Positions 19,196 to 29,697 of a DNA stretch of 64,000 bases are shown in pieces. Location of the stretch: positions 26,390,017-26,454,016 of the forward strand of contig NC_133790.1 in assembly GCF_003597395.2 (NCBI RefSeq). Reading direction: 5' to 3'. The translations under genes and the position numbers were made by a program. Numbering within the stretch: the stretch's first letter is position 1; each line of letters opens with the position of its first letter. Under the pieces are notes generated by a model. It made no database searches, was not told the DNA's origin, and was given only the letters and a program-made list of their open reading frames with translations. The stretch is from Chelonoidis abingdonii. Lineage: Eukaryota; Chordata; Testudines; Testudinidae.

Positions 19196-21014
19196 AGTAC
19201 CTTGAATAATCATTATCAGTTGGCTTAGGCCCTGCACTTTTTTTAAACAGCATTACAAAAAAAATAGTAAAATAAATGTTGGAAATTAAAAATAATCGAG
19301 CATCTTTTTGGTTGGATGTAAACATTCCCTTTCCACGCAAAAAATTGCAAGGCCTCTGAGACCTGGAAAAATGAAACTGTCTAGAAACAAGTGTGAAACT
19401 GACTAATCAGTTTTCATTATCAGATAGCCAATAGAGGCAAAGGACTTGAAAAGCATGTAAAAAAAAGTTATTATGTTTTTAAAATTCTTTCTCTTTTAAT
19501 AATCTAAAAGGCAGACGTGGGTAATGACATTTGTGTTTTTAATACTCAATTTTTAAGCAGATAGCATCCCTTTAAAGAAAATATGAGGTCATAAATACCG
19601 TGAGCTTAGATGTACCAAAGAGCAGATATAGCAATGGTGCTGGGTTTATGGCATTCCTCAAGGCATTACAGTATAAGACATTCTGTGACTGGTTTTTATG
19701 AAGATCAAAGGGCTCAAAGATCCTTCGGAATAAGATTTCCAAATCACCCAGAGTGTGACACCAAATTGTCCAGGGGGAAGGGAGATCTTTAAAGTGTCAA
19801 GATAAAGACCTTTCTAATGCTCTGTCCTGTGCAACAGTTATTTCTGCCCAGGCCAGAGGAGCGTGTGGTTTAATCAGAGTTCCTCTGCTAGGACTGGGTG
19901 AAGAGATGGACACGTTGAGTTGGGAGAGGTAAAGGCTGGACTCTTCACCCAAAATGGGAACAGAACCTGATCCAAGTTTTTTGAAAGCTTTGGACAAGTT
20001 TGGATAATTTCAGAAGAAATTAGCTATCTAGGGCTAGATTGCGAGTCAGACTCGATGCCCATGCAGAGAGGTAACAATCTCAAACAGACTTCTATGGCCA
20101 CTATGCCGACATTGTCTCTGAGCAAATAGGAATTGGTGGGAGTGCTGGTTAAGATTGTGTGAGTGGGGAGAGGCTGAAGAAAGGCCAAGTTATGGCTCTG
20201 CAACTCTGTTCACTACTCAGAGCAGCTGAGCAAGGTGGGAGCAGGGGGAGGTAGTAATCTGCTGCTGGCATAGGCCAGGAATAAATGACTGCCAGCCAGG
20301 AGCCAGGCAAGATTGTGCCTCAGGGGGCTATTGCTGGGGCAGTACAACTCACACACCACCCATTACACAGGCTGTATTTAAATTCCATCTAGCCCATGCA
20401 CGGTTCATTTGTTTTGACCCTCAGTTTCCTGCCTTCAGCCAGCACTAGGAGCAGGAATATAAAAATGTCCTGGACAAACATATCCGCAGTATTGCTGGTG
20501 CCGCCGAAAGCAAGAAGCCCCAAAAATCTACCAAGAAAGTTTGTTGCTGTACGGTGGTCAGTGCAATTTGTAGACTCGGAGAGGTTTAAATGGTTCAGAT
20601 ATGGGCCGGGTAAGCACCAATCTGTTACGTTGTCCTGGCACAGGTGTCAACTACTGATATGTTTTCTGTCCATAAAGAGCAACCGTTTATTTTCAGTTTG
20701 AATGACTTTTTTAAGGGAAAACAGCAAGCCAAGAATGAACAAAAGACTCCATGACTGAGAGCTCTTCATGTGTTTCTCCTCTATAACAGGGTACAGCTGA
20801 GCTGAGGATACAAGACCATTGCTGCCAGCAGCCTTCAGGAAATTTCAAGATGAAAACAAAACAGTAAGAGCCACACACTCTGATGTGCCACGTCCAATCA
20901 CAGTGCTCCTTCCCAATATTATAATACGGTACATTGGTTGCCCTAAGGATTACACAATGACCCCAATATTTTCTAGGCATGGTCTTATTTAATACTAATA
21001 TTAATAATACCCAG
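19196..21014. other. Low-copy DNA, nothing firm recognised
   Basis: AT-rich at 19200-19600. 20025-20350 may be a MITE relic: CTAGATTGCGAGTCAGAC on the left and GCAAGATTGTGCCTCAGG on the right share a GATTGYG core. No gene or confident repeat was found. Confidence 0.3.
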
Positions 21015-21185
21015 CTGTTATATAGCACTCCTCATTAGTAGACCTCAAAGCTCTTAACAAATGATACCAATTATCAGTATCCCATTTTAAAGGTGGGGAA
21101 AACTGAGGCACAGAGAGGGGAAGTAACTTGCTCAGCATCACCCAGAAGGCCAGTAGCAGATCTAGGAATAGAACCCAGAATTTCA
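21015..21185 (-). mobile_element. MIR-type SINE, antisense
   Basis: GTTATATAGCACTCCTCATT, CTCAAAGCTCTTAACAAATG, GGGGAAAACTGAGGCACAGA, AAGTAACTTGCTCAGCATC and GGAATAGAACCCAG follow the antisense MIR order closely. The copy is long and fairly well kept. Confidence 0.92.
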
Positions 21186-22829
21186 GGGGAAAAAAAGGGG
21201 GGATAGATGATTTCCCCTTATCATAATAAAACACTTAGAGTTTCCTTTCAAAATGACATTTTATTTTGAATATTTATAATGTTTATATTATTTTACATTT
21301 ATAGTGTGTGTGTGTGTGTATATAAATAAATGCAGTGTAGACTTTTTAAAAAATTCAAATGTGAAATGTTTTGATCAATTGAAACAAAAGTTTCTTTCAT
21401 GGAGAATGTCCAGATATTCAGATTTCATGCCAAATCGGAACAAAAAAGAAATTTTGCAATCTTCCGCAAAACAGAATTTCCCATCTCCCCCCAGCCCAGT
21501 CATGTTATTGTATGTGCAACACAACCTGGTTAACAAGTGTCTTGCACCCTGTTTTAGTGACCCAGACAAAGCATTTAAGCAGCAGCTTCCAAGTTCTCCT
21601 TTTAGTAGGCCCTCCTTCTTGTTTACTCTTGACCAGCCAGGTCTCCTCCTTCCATCTCTCTTAAAGTAACAGTACCCCAAGCATCAGAACAGAGAGATCT
21701 GTGTTGTCACTATTACACTCACCAGGGTACTGAATAATGTACTGGGCTAAATGGACAAGAGGTCGGCTCAAGCGTGGAAATTACTATGTTCCTATGCTCC
21801 TGTGTCGCTTTAACTGTTGGCTTAAAATCAAAGCAGAGAGAGAGAGACATACAAATTATTACATTGTCATTCAATCTGGATTCAGTCCAGTGCGAACCCT
21901 GAAAATCTGGAACTGATCCAGTGGAGAGGCAGGAACAAGGCTGAGACTCCTAGTAAACACCACGTGATTTCTGGTATTTGCAGGGCATCTGTTTTCTCTG
22001 CCCTTGCAGTACCTTTGTCTGGCTCTATGAAGGATCCTGGGTGACTGGTCATTTTATTATGGCCTGGCACATCTGAGATCAAGTCACTCAGCTTGTCAAC
22101 ATGCTCCCAGCAGAAAAACTTCAGTTGAAACCCTTGCTCTGGGCTTTGAAATCTGAACAGTGTCCAACTCTGACAGAAGAGTGTGATGAGAGCCTCTCTC
22201 TGTGATGTTGCCGTCTGAACAATGGTATGTTTGTGCGGTCTGAAAAGACAACAGGCAGTGAGCAGGACAAGTGTCTATCACAGACTGAACTGGAGCAGGG
22301 TGGGTATTGACAGAAAAGAAACCTCAGGTCTTAGCTGTTCTCTAGGTGCAGCAGTCTAACACCTACATTTAATAACTAAAAAAAATGACACATGTACACC
22401 CCAACTTCCCCTTCTAAAGAGGAGTTGTATTTTGCAAACTCCCTTTTGCTGGAACATCTGGTTAGACTTGGCTCCTTTGAAAGCTGCACCTTATTAAACG
22501 TACCAGAAAACTCAAGAGGAAAACTCTCCAGAGGGGGGAGGAGAGGAGAGTTTTGAAGAGATGTTCTTTCCCTTAATACATTAATTGCTTAAGAAGAAGC
22601 CACAGCTTGAAAGAACAACTGAGATTCTGTTGTTCATAGTTTCTATGTCTCTATTTCTCAAGGGCCAGATTTTGCAATCCTGAACGGTATTGAACAGTGC
22701 TGACATTGTGCCATCTCGTTAAAATCAAAGGAACAATGGTGTAAGAGTTGCAGCATGTGACCCTTAATTTTTATAGCCTTGGGGCAAACAGATTCCACAT
22801 TAGAATTTATTCTTTGTAGCTCCTAGAGA
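21186..22829. other. Low-copy AT-rich DNA with a short (TG)n and a CR1-like tail
   Basis: A (TG)8 tract lies at 21304-21319. At about 21735-21800, TACTGGGCTAAATGGACAAG...TACTATGTTCCTATG resembles the tail of the CR1 subfamily seen at 40376-40588, but diverged. 22672-22770 has the GGGCCAGATTTTGCAATCC end of a palindromic MITE. No gene was recognised. Confidence 0.4.
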
Positions 22830-23065
22830 ATCCCAGCTGAGATCAGGGGCCCTCTATAGGCACTGTATGGACACAAGGCAAGAGACAATCCCTTTCTGTG
22901 AAGAGCTTGCAATTTCAATAGATAGGGTAGACAAAGAGGAGGAGAAAGGGAGTATTATTATCTCCTTTTACAGATGGGGAACTGACGTACGAAGACAGAA
23001 CGATTTGCCCACAGTGCAGCAAGGAGCTTATGGCCAGGAACTGAACCTAGATCTTCTGCTTTAAG
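22830..23065 (-). mobile_element. MIR-related SINE, antisense, with GATCAGGGGCCC head
   Basis: GCTGAGATCAGGGGCCCTCT, GGCACTGTATGGACAC, AGACAATCCCTTTCTGTGAA, CAGATGGGGAACTGACG and GGCCAGGAACTGAACC follow the order of the long MIR-type repeats common in turtles. Similar copies lie at 32960-33185 and 41615-41780. Confidence 0.8.
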
Positions 23066-23482
23066 CATAAGAGTCCTCTTCCTCGTGTGGGCCTGTAGGT
23101 CCATTGTGAGAAATTCAACTGCTGGACTGCATGTGAGCTGGAAAGAGATCCTCCTAAGGATCAGCCCTAGTTGTAAAAGAAATGTTTTCTGCTGTCTGTG
23201 CAACTTGCTGCCACAAGATGTAATGCTGTGTGTGAGAATGCAGTAGGGTTCAAAGAGAAGTGTAGACATTTAGGCCAATGTTTTCATGGACTCTGGAGGA
23301 CTCAGTGTTTGGGAGCCCAGCTTAGTGCAAATTGGTGCCCAGCTTAGCTAACTATCCGCTTAGCGAAAATGTTGGTCTGCAGCCCCAGTTCTCCATTGCC
23401 ATGTCACTTGCGCAGCCATTTACTGATGTGCAAAATCGGCAGCATTTCAGGCTCTGAGAGGTGGGATTTCCAAAGCATTCTG

Positions 23483-23560
23483 TCTTGGCCTAACTCTGCT
23501 CTCAGTAAAATCAATGGTAAAATGCCCATTGACTTCAGTGGGAGCAGAGTCTAATTCTTT
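23483..23560. mobile_element. Palindromic MITE, TCTGCTCYCAGT class
   Basis: GGCCTAACTCTGCTCTCAGT on the left pairs with the reverse complement of GGGAGCAGAGTCTAATTC on the right, around a CCCATTGACTTCAGTGGG centre. It is a short imperfect hairpin without coding capacity. Confidence 0.65.
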
Positions 23561-23775
23561 TTAGAACCCTACCCATCTCTTTCCCTTGTATGCTCACGTT
23601 TGTTTCTTTATAAGGGTTATAAACCCTTATGATTCAGGGTGTGATGAGGAATAGGAAGAAACTTGCTTTATGTTGTGATTATTCCATGACTATCCACTAG
23701 GGATTGCTTCACAAGGAAGTCAAGCATCTGGAGAGACAGAATATTGGACTAGATCCCCTGCTGCTCTGATTTGGT

Positions 23776-23903
23776 TAGGGTGACCAGATCTCCTGATTTT
23801 ATGGGGACAGTCCCAATATTTGGGGCTGTGTCTTATATAGGTGCCTATTACCCCGCCCACACCCTTTGTCACGATTCTTCACACTTCCTGTCTGGTCACC
23901 CTG
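23776..23903. mobile_element. hAT MITE, CAGGGTGACCAG ends, perfect 8-bp duplication
   Basis: The left end TAGGGTGACCAGATCTCCTG and the right end CTGTCTGGTCACCCTG form TIRs. GATTTGGT is present at 23768-23775 and again at 23904-23911, exact 8-bp target duplications. The interior TTTATGGGGACAGTCCCAAT and GTGCCTATTACCCC fit a very common reptile MITE. Length 128 bp; no coding. Confidence 0.92.
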
Positions 23904-23987
23904 GATTTGGTTTGGCAATTGGGTGTAGCACGGAACTGACTAGAAGATGGAAACAGGGGAAAATGCCCTCTTCCCAAAGTTGGAATG

Positions 23988-24205
23988 TGTCCAAGTGGCT
24001 AGATCACAAGACTATGCACCAGGACACCTGGGTTCTCTTCCTCGTTCCATTCTTTGACCTTTGGCACCACTTCACTTTACTAAGCCCCAATTCCCCTGCC
24101 AGTAGCATGGTGATATTAATACAATCTATCCTTACTGGGCTGAATTAGTTAATATCTGTACAGCGCTTTGGTGCTGTAAAGAACTATATAAGTGCTATTT
24201 ACTTT
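23988..24205 (+). mobile_element. MIR-type SINE
   Basis: AAGTGGCTAGATCACAAGAC, CAGGACACCTGGGTTCTCTTCC, AGCCCCAATTCCCC and TGTACAGCGCTTTGGTGCTG follow MIR order from the tRNA-like head to the 3' tail. It is diverged but nearly full length. Confidence 0.75.
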
Positions 24206-24606
24206 TAGAAGGTTGTATAAAAGAGCCAGTGATGCAAGTCTTGGCAATCTTACCACTGCAATACATCATACCAGGAGGCTATCCACACCCATGTCCCATG
24301 GGTTAGAAGTATTCTACTGTAAATCTCCATTTACTCAGTGAGATGGCTTTTTATTTCACATACAAGCTACAGAAATCATAGCATCTTCCTTTCCCTTCGT
24401 CCGGAGCTAGAGCAGATGTTGGGAAAGGATCCAAATTGGTATATTGCTCCTATAAGAGATCACTTGCATAAATCGCCCTTCTTTCTACTGCTGTATTATT
24501 AAACCCCTTCATTTTCAGTTTAAACCAATTTTTACTGAAAATTTCCCCAGTTTTACAAAGGATTATTCATTTTTTTGTGTCTGATGTTCAGCCTACTTTT
24601 GTATCC

Positions 24607-24625
24607 TTCATATATATATATATAT
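24607..24625. repeat. (AT)n tract
   Basis: About nine TA units just upstream of the tRNA-like repeat and the RLE-type LINE fragment. Confidence 0.9.
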
Positions 24626-24636
24626 GAGTACCAACA

Positions 24637-24716
24637 GGGATTTGAACCCCGGTCTCTCGTATCAAAGGGCGGTCTCCTGTATCAAAGGGCAGCGCTCTTA
24701 ACCACTATGCTATCCA
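24637..24716 (-). mobile_element. tRNA-derived SINE head with 20-bp internal duplication
   Basis: On the minus strand GGATAGCATAGTGGTTAAGA (A box region) is followed by GGGGTTCAAATCCCTGTTGG (B box region), a tRNA-like Pol III promoter. Between them a 20-bp word, GGTCTC-(TC/CT)-GTATCAAAGGGC on the plus strand, occurs twice in tandem, so the head is longer than normal. Its right edge touches the LINE fragment. It cannot fold as a standard tRNA with this insert, so it is a SINE or tRNA relic rather than a functional tRNA. Confidence 0.7.
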
Positions 24717-24718
24717 GT

Positions 24719-25470
24719 TGACTGGAAAGACAGGACTGAGGCACTGATCATAGCAGCACAGGAACAGGCACTGAGCACCAGATCCATTGAAGCAGGGGTC
24801 TACCACACTAGAGAGGACCCAAGGTGCAGACTGTGCAGAGAGGCCTCAGAGACAGTCCAACACATAGTGGCAGGATGTAAGATGCAGGCAGGAACAGCAT
24901 ACACTGAACGGCACAACCAAGTGGCTGGCATTGTGTACAGGAACATCTGCACAGCGTATGGGCTAGACCCTCCCAAGACCAGATGGGAGATTCCACAGAA
25001 GGTTGTGGAGAATAGCAGGGCTAAGATTCTGTGGGACTTCCAGATCCAGACGGACAGGCAGGTACTGGCCAATCAACCAGACATCGTGGTAATAGACAAG
25101 GAGCAGAAGACAGCGGTGGTGATAGATATAGCAGTGCCAAGTGACAGCAACATCAGGAAGAAGGAATATGAGAAGCTGGAGAAGTACCAGGGCCTGAAAG
25201 AGGAACTAGAGAGGATGTGGAAAGTGAAGGCCAAAGTGGTCCCAGTGGTGGTAGGAGCACTCGGGGCTGTGACTCCTAAGCTGGGTGAGTGGCTCCAACA
25301 GATCCCAGGAACAACATCAGAGCTCTCTGTCCAGAAGAGTGCAGTGCTAGGAACAGCTAAGATACTGCGCAGAACCCTCAAACTCCCAGGCCTCTGGTAG
25401 AGGACCCGAGGTTGAGGAAGACACATACCACCCATAGGGGTGAAAGGGGAATTTTTTTTTTATGATATAA
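24719..25470 (+). mobile_element. 5'-truncated LINE with restriction-like endonuclease (R2/R4/NeSL-type)
   Basis: The block contains the 3' coding end of a non-LTR retrotransposon whose endonuclease is of the restriction-enzyme-like type, with a C-terminal CCHC knuckle. This differs from CR1, which uses an N-terminal APE-type endonuclease. After the stop at 25398-25400 a short 3' UTR runs to a T10 tract near 25452; the exact 3' end is unclear. The 5' truncation falls at the junction with the antisense tRNA-like sequence. The clade (R4/Dong, R2 or NeSL/Utopia-like) cannot be settled by eye. Confidence 0.85.
24723..25400 (+). CDS. RLE-type LINE ORF, C-terminal fragment (CCHC + PD-(D/E)XK endonuclease), uninterrupted
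   Basis: An open frame of 225 codons with no stop or frameshift; its true start is missing, and a stop lies upstream at 24699-24701 in the adjoining repeat. It begins WKDRTEALIIAAQEQ. The zinc knuckle is C-x2-C-x8-H-x4-C (24825-24878: CRLC, then QHIVAGC). The endonuclease motif is PD at 25077-25082, then 14 residues (IVVID...VVI), then D at 25125-25127, followed by IAVPSDSNI, KKEYEKLEKYQG and a conserved-looking end, LRRTLKLPGLW. In a full element this domain would nick target DNA to prime reverse transcription; the RT itself is absent here. Its integrity contrasts with the broken CR1 and Penelope-like ORFs and suggests a young insertion or selection. Function as a stand-alone protein is unproven. 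Confidence 0.85.
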   Translation, partial: WKDRTEALIIAAQEQALSTRSIEAGVYHTREDPRCRLCREASETVQHIVAGCKMQAGTAYTERHNQVAGIVYRNICTAYGLDPPKTRWEIPQKVVENSRAKILWDFQIQTDRQVLANQPDIVVIDKEQKTAVVIDIAVPSDSNIRKKEYEKLEKYQGLKEELERMWKVKAKVVPVVVGALGAVTPKLGEWLQQIPGTTSELSVQKSAVLGTAKILRRTLKLPGLW

Positions 25471-28033
25471 CTTGTTTTATTAGGAAAATACAATACGTTG
25501 AAAGAGCCATATGCATTGCAATAATACATTAGTCTGTGTGTATATGCCTGTTGAAGTAAGGCTAAATATTAGTCTAGAAGTTACACATCATAAACAAAGA
25601 GGCCTGTGCGCAGGTTCTGAAGTGCGTGTGCATTTGAACATACTGATGAATCTCACACCCACCATGTAGACATTTCAAGCAGTTAGCAGAGAACGGTTTA
25701 AAGATTTGACGCACTAAAATGGGGAAAAAACCAAACAACCAGAATATGTTTCAGAATTCAAGGAAGTATTTGAAAGTTTAAAAAAACAAAAACAAAAGCA
25801 GGAGAAAAGAATTAACATGATTGTATGTGCTGCAAATGGTGTGGCCCAGTATTAAACGTAACTATGGGGTCATAGTTCCAAGTCAACAACAGTAAACTGT
25901 TTATTCAAATGCAAAGTTTTATTTGGGGGTTAGAGATGTGCTGTTTTCTTAAACTCAGAAGTGGCGTCGTGTGTTGAGTTTTCTCTTTTAGTTCTGCAGC
26001 AAACCACACTGATGAAAGGAATTCAAAGCATTAACCCACGGAATATTTTTTTGCACCATCTTTCCGTCCACCAAAATAAACCCCAATATTTACCCAGAAA
26101 AATTATTAATAGTTTTTGCACTGATTGTCACCCGTTTTTGTGGTTGTGATAATAAACACGGGTACATGCCTGGGAAAAATAAAATAAAATAAAAACTGAA
26201 AGCAAAGGGCCCTATGTATTGTATATAGTGTGCGGCTCTGGTTGCTGTATTATAGGAGAAAGATGCAGAGCCCAGGGCAAAGCAGAGGGTGAACAGAACG
26301 AGGCAGGGTCTTCTGGGATTTCAAGTAATTCAAAAAAGGCTGAAAGAATTACACATGCAAAGCAAAATGGGGGGGCGGAGAAAAGGAACTACTTTAAGGT
26401 ATAACACTATTTGAAGGGACTAGAGAAGTGGGAGGCCATACGGCTATTTGAGTTAGTGTCACGTGCAAGAATGAGAGATCCCTGATATAGGCAAGGGAGG
26501 AGACAGCATGCAAGGAATTTAGGCACGATTGCACCAGACAGCCTGTGGGTCATACGCGTAACAAGTTACCGAAGGTAGCAATTGTGTCAATAGGTTTTCA
26601 GAGGCTCTTCGTAGGGATCTGGAAAAAAGAAAAGAGACAAATAATGTGGACGATGAAAGGAGGAAGGGAGAGTTCAGTGGTTACTGAAAGAGGTTGATTG
26701 TGAGGGAAATTCTGGCCTCTCTCCAGTGCAAGATTTCCTATCAGATGATTATATTGCAGCGGGTGCCAAGGCTTTCTGTGAGATGTACTTCGTGGATCAA
26801 AGATGCTACCCAAAAATAAATGGCAAACTCCAGAAGGCAGAGTGGGCTTTACGGGTTGTCCACAAGACCTGCTAGTGCCACACAGCTGTTTTGATGGCCC
26901 TGGGAGCCCTGCTCTTGTGCCTATGTGCTGCTCCCGTGTGCAAATGGGCAGAAAGCAGACAGATTTGCTTTGTTGAGGATTGGCACACTGTCCTCTGGTG
27001 TGGGGCAGCCCCCCGATGGTGTACCACTGGCATAGCTGGCTTCAATCCCACCCCATTCCTGCAGCCTCTGGGTAGAGGGCACACCAAGGGCATTCCTGAG
27101 GGTTGGAGCTGTGCTATACTCTAATAGGGCTTGGCTAGCAGATGGCTTTGGGTCATGGGGAGCATTCCTGAGAGGAAGATATGTGACCGGAGCATGTTGC
27201 TAGACATCTTATGAGAAAGGGCTTTCCTACAAGATTTCTGCTGCCTACTGTTTCTAACAATACTAGAGATATGACGAGAATGCCCTTGCGCCTTAACAAT
27301 ATTGTCAAGTGGTTTATTTGAAACCTCCAATCTGTTTTACATAGTACTCAAGCTTTGGGTGAAAGGTTCAAGGTGCTTTGCCTAAGGAATGGGCAAATCC
27401 AATCATAGCCCTATGGCTTTGGGTCTGCGTCAGATCCACAGTCCAAACAAGCCTGTTTTCCAGAAGTGGTTTAGATACAGCCCAAGATTAAAGTGACTGT
27501 CTGTCCTGGTTTTGCTGTCATGGTTCCAGTTTTTTATTTGATGTCCCCGAATCCTAGGAACTTCTTTCAGGACACCTGAATTGTTCTAATTTCTCATTAC
27601 ATCTGTCAAAACATTTATTATCTTGTAATGGCAAACTGCTTGTTGCTACAGCAAACAGAACTTGCTTGGTGTTTTCCAGGGACAGACAGGGCAGTAGCAC
27701 AAGCATTCAGTGGGATGAAGTGTGTTTGGAGTCAGGAGAACAATCAAATGAGGGCTGACCCCAACAGAATCTGTACATTTGCTCAGAGTCCATATTAATG
27801 ACAAGTGCTCAGTGTTTCGGGATGAACTCATTTAGAACAGCTGATATACTGAGGAAAATATCATCCTGTCTGAGAAATGCACTGGGGTTGTTGGACTATC
27901 AAACGCTGGCAGTTGCAACTCTAGCACGCTGCGGTTAAAATAAAGTGTGGTTTGGGTGGCTCTTTTGTGACTCTAAAAATGTTGGCCCAAAAGCATCCCA
28001 GATTTTGGTTTGAGAATACCGTGACTGTACCCG
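25471..28033. other. Low-copy DNA, nothing firm recognised
   Basis: 25640-26200 is AT-rich with A-runs and an (AAAAT)n-like tract near 26177-26195. 27480-27570 has CTGTCCTGGTTTTGCTGTCA and GATGTCCCCGAATCC, possibly a decayed MITE. No coding module, RNA gene or clear repeat boundary was found. Confidence 0.3.
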
Positions 28034-28246
28034 AGATGGCAGAAATCTTGTGGCATCAGATGACCTCATGGGATTTCCACAATTAAAGATAGCAGAAATC
28101 TCGTGTGATCAGAAGTCCTCATGGGATTTCCACATTCAGAATGGCAGAAATCTCATGCTGTTGGGTTATTTTGTGGGATTTTAGTAGATGAAGCTGGCAG
28201 ATGTCTTGGACAGCAGCTGGCATCACAAGATTCCTGCCATCTGGGG
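28034..28246. repeat. Tandem and inverted repeat with GATGGCAGAAATCTTGTGGC core
   Basis: GGCAGAAATCT-type units begin near 28038, 28091 and 28143 (53 and 52 bp apart); two also share CCTCATGGGATTTCCAC. Further right, the reverse complement of 28214-28243 reads CAGATGGCAGGAATCTTGTG, an inverted copy of the first unit. So the block is a hairpin-like element with internal tandem duplication. It encodes nothing credible and the family is unknown to me. Confidence 0.75.
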
Positions 28247-28894
28247 CTAAAATCCATGAGAACATTGTGCAAGATTTCAGCGTACCTCAGACTCAAACCT
28301 TAGTCCTGGATTAGCATCAACCCCCAAACTCTAACCTAAACCTAATGTAGACCCAGATCTGAACCTTGCCTCCTAAATTTGTCTCTAGACAGGATCTAAC
28401 CACTGGGCCAAGTGGGAAAACTCTTTCCAGGCAGTATCTGCAGGGCTGTCTGCTCTGGCAGACCGTCAGTCTAGTGCTCTTTATTTTATACCCCTGTTGA
28501 GTGGTGTCACTGTAGCAGGGTGATGCTGACCTGTCACTTCTCCAGGAGCTGCTGTAATGCCCCATGTGTTTCGCTTTTGCCTTTCCAGTCGGCAGCTCAC
28601 TAACAGCCGCTCTCAGCGGGAAGGTGACTGCAGTTAAGCGCTTCCCATTTTGACTGCTCCCTCAAAGAGTAAAAATGGTTTAACCATCTGCCTGCTGCCT
28701 GGCAAATGCACGTGCCGCCAGAAAAGGTGACTCGCCAGCTTGGTAAGAGAGTGCCCTGGGAAGGAGGGGCAGCGACGGAGCTGTCGCAGTGCTGAATGGG
28801 AGTGAAGTAAAAGAGAAACCAAAGACTACAACCAGAAAAAAAAGAGAGGTGCTGCCTAGGGATGGTCTCATAGCTGAGGTTGGGCATCTGGAGC
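28247..28894. other. Low-copy DNA, nothing recognised
   Basis: A short telomere-like CTAACCTAAACCTAATG lies near 28330. No gene, repeat end or structural RNA was seen. Confidence 0.3.
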
Positions 28895-29005
28895 ACTGCA
28901 TTCTAGCCTTGGTGCTGCCACAGATTCCTTCTACGACCTGGGACAAATCACTCCGCCTTTGTTTGCCTCGGTTTCCCTCTCTGAAAAATGGGGGAAATAC
29001 CAGTG
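28895..29005 (+). mobile_element. MIR-type SINE fragment
   Basis: CATTCTAGCCTTGGTGCTGC, ACGACCTGGGACAAATCACT, CTCGGTTTCCCTCTCTG and AAAAATGGGGGAAATACC are the MIR core and 3' part. Confidence 0.85.
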
Positions 29006-29259
29006 TTTTCCCTGACAGGGGGACCATGAGGCTTCGTTCCTTAATGGGTGAAATCCATCCCCATGCTAAGGGCCAGTTCGATTCCTGGGAAGCACCGACA
29101 CCCTCAAAATAGGGCTTATTTGGCACATAGGGCTTGTGCGGTCTCTCCTCATAAAGTGGCTTTGACTCTCTTTGACTCCAGTGTTTGGCTCCCCTTGGAT
29201 GGAAGGTGCTATAGTGCAGCGTATTATTACATGAGCCAGTAGAACAATGTAAACAGCCT

Positions 29260-29697
29260 GGGCCTGATTCTCAGTTACTCTGTTTCTCTGCTAGGGCTGG
29301 GAAGTCAGTGGGGTGGGGAGGAGAGAAAAATGATTTTAAGACGCCTTTTATCACCTTATTCTGGTGGGGTGGAGGTTTGCTCAGCCTCTGGTGCAAAATC
29401 CCTACCTGCTCAGTGCATAGTGTAAGGTAGAGCAGCCTCAAGGCTGCTTTAACTTATACTCTGCTTACTATGCCTCCCCATGGGCCCCGGGAAGCAGAAA
29501 AGAGATGGAGAGAAATATGCCCCCAATCTGCCTCCTATGCTAGGGCATAGGGAAAATTAGCATATTACCCTTACACCAGCTTCTGCCAGCTAATGAGGTC
29601 CTTTGTGCAGGGGGCATTTGGAGAGGAAGCATTTTCCGCCTCTTTACACTGTCAGAGCAGCATCAAGCAGCCTTAGTGTAACTGACAATCAGGCCCC
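29260..29697. mobile_element. 438-bp MITE with GGGCCTGATTCTCAGTTAC inverted ends
   Basis: The left end is GGGCCTGATTCTCAGTTACT. The right end in reverse complement is GGGGCCTGATTGTCAGTTAC. Internal CTTTACACTGTCAGAGCAGC near 29641 fits the same family's subterminal sequence. A clear target duplication is not visible. No transposase is encoded. Confidence 0.7.

Noticed and set aside
24637..24716. Functional tRNA gene
   Set aside because: The spacing between boxes is extended by a 20-bp duplication and no cloverleaf can be formed convincingly; reads as a SINE relic.
28325..28350. CTAACCTAAACCTAA telomere-like run
   Set aside because: Short and imperfect; no array.
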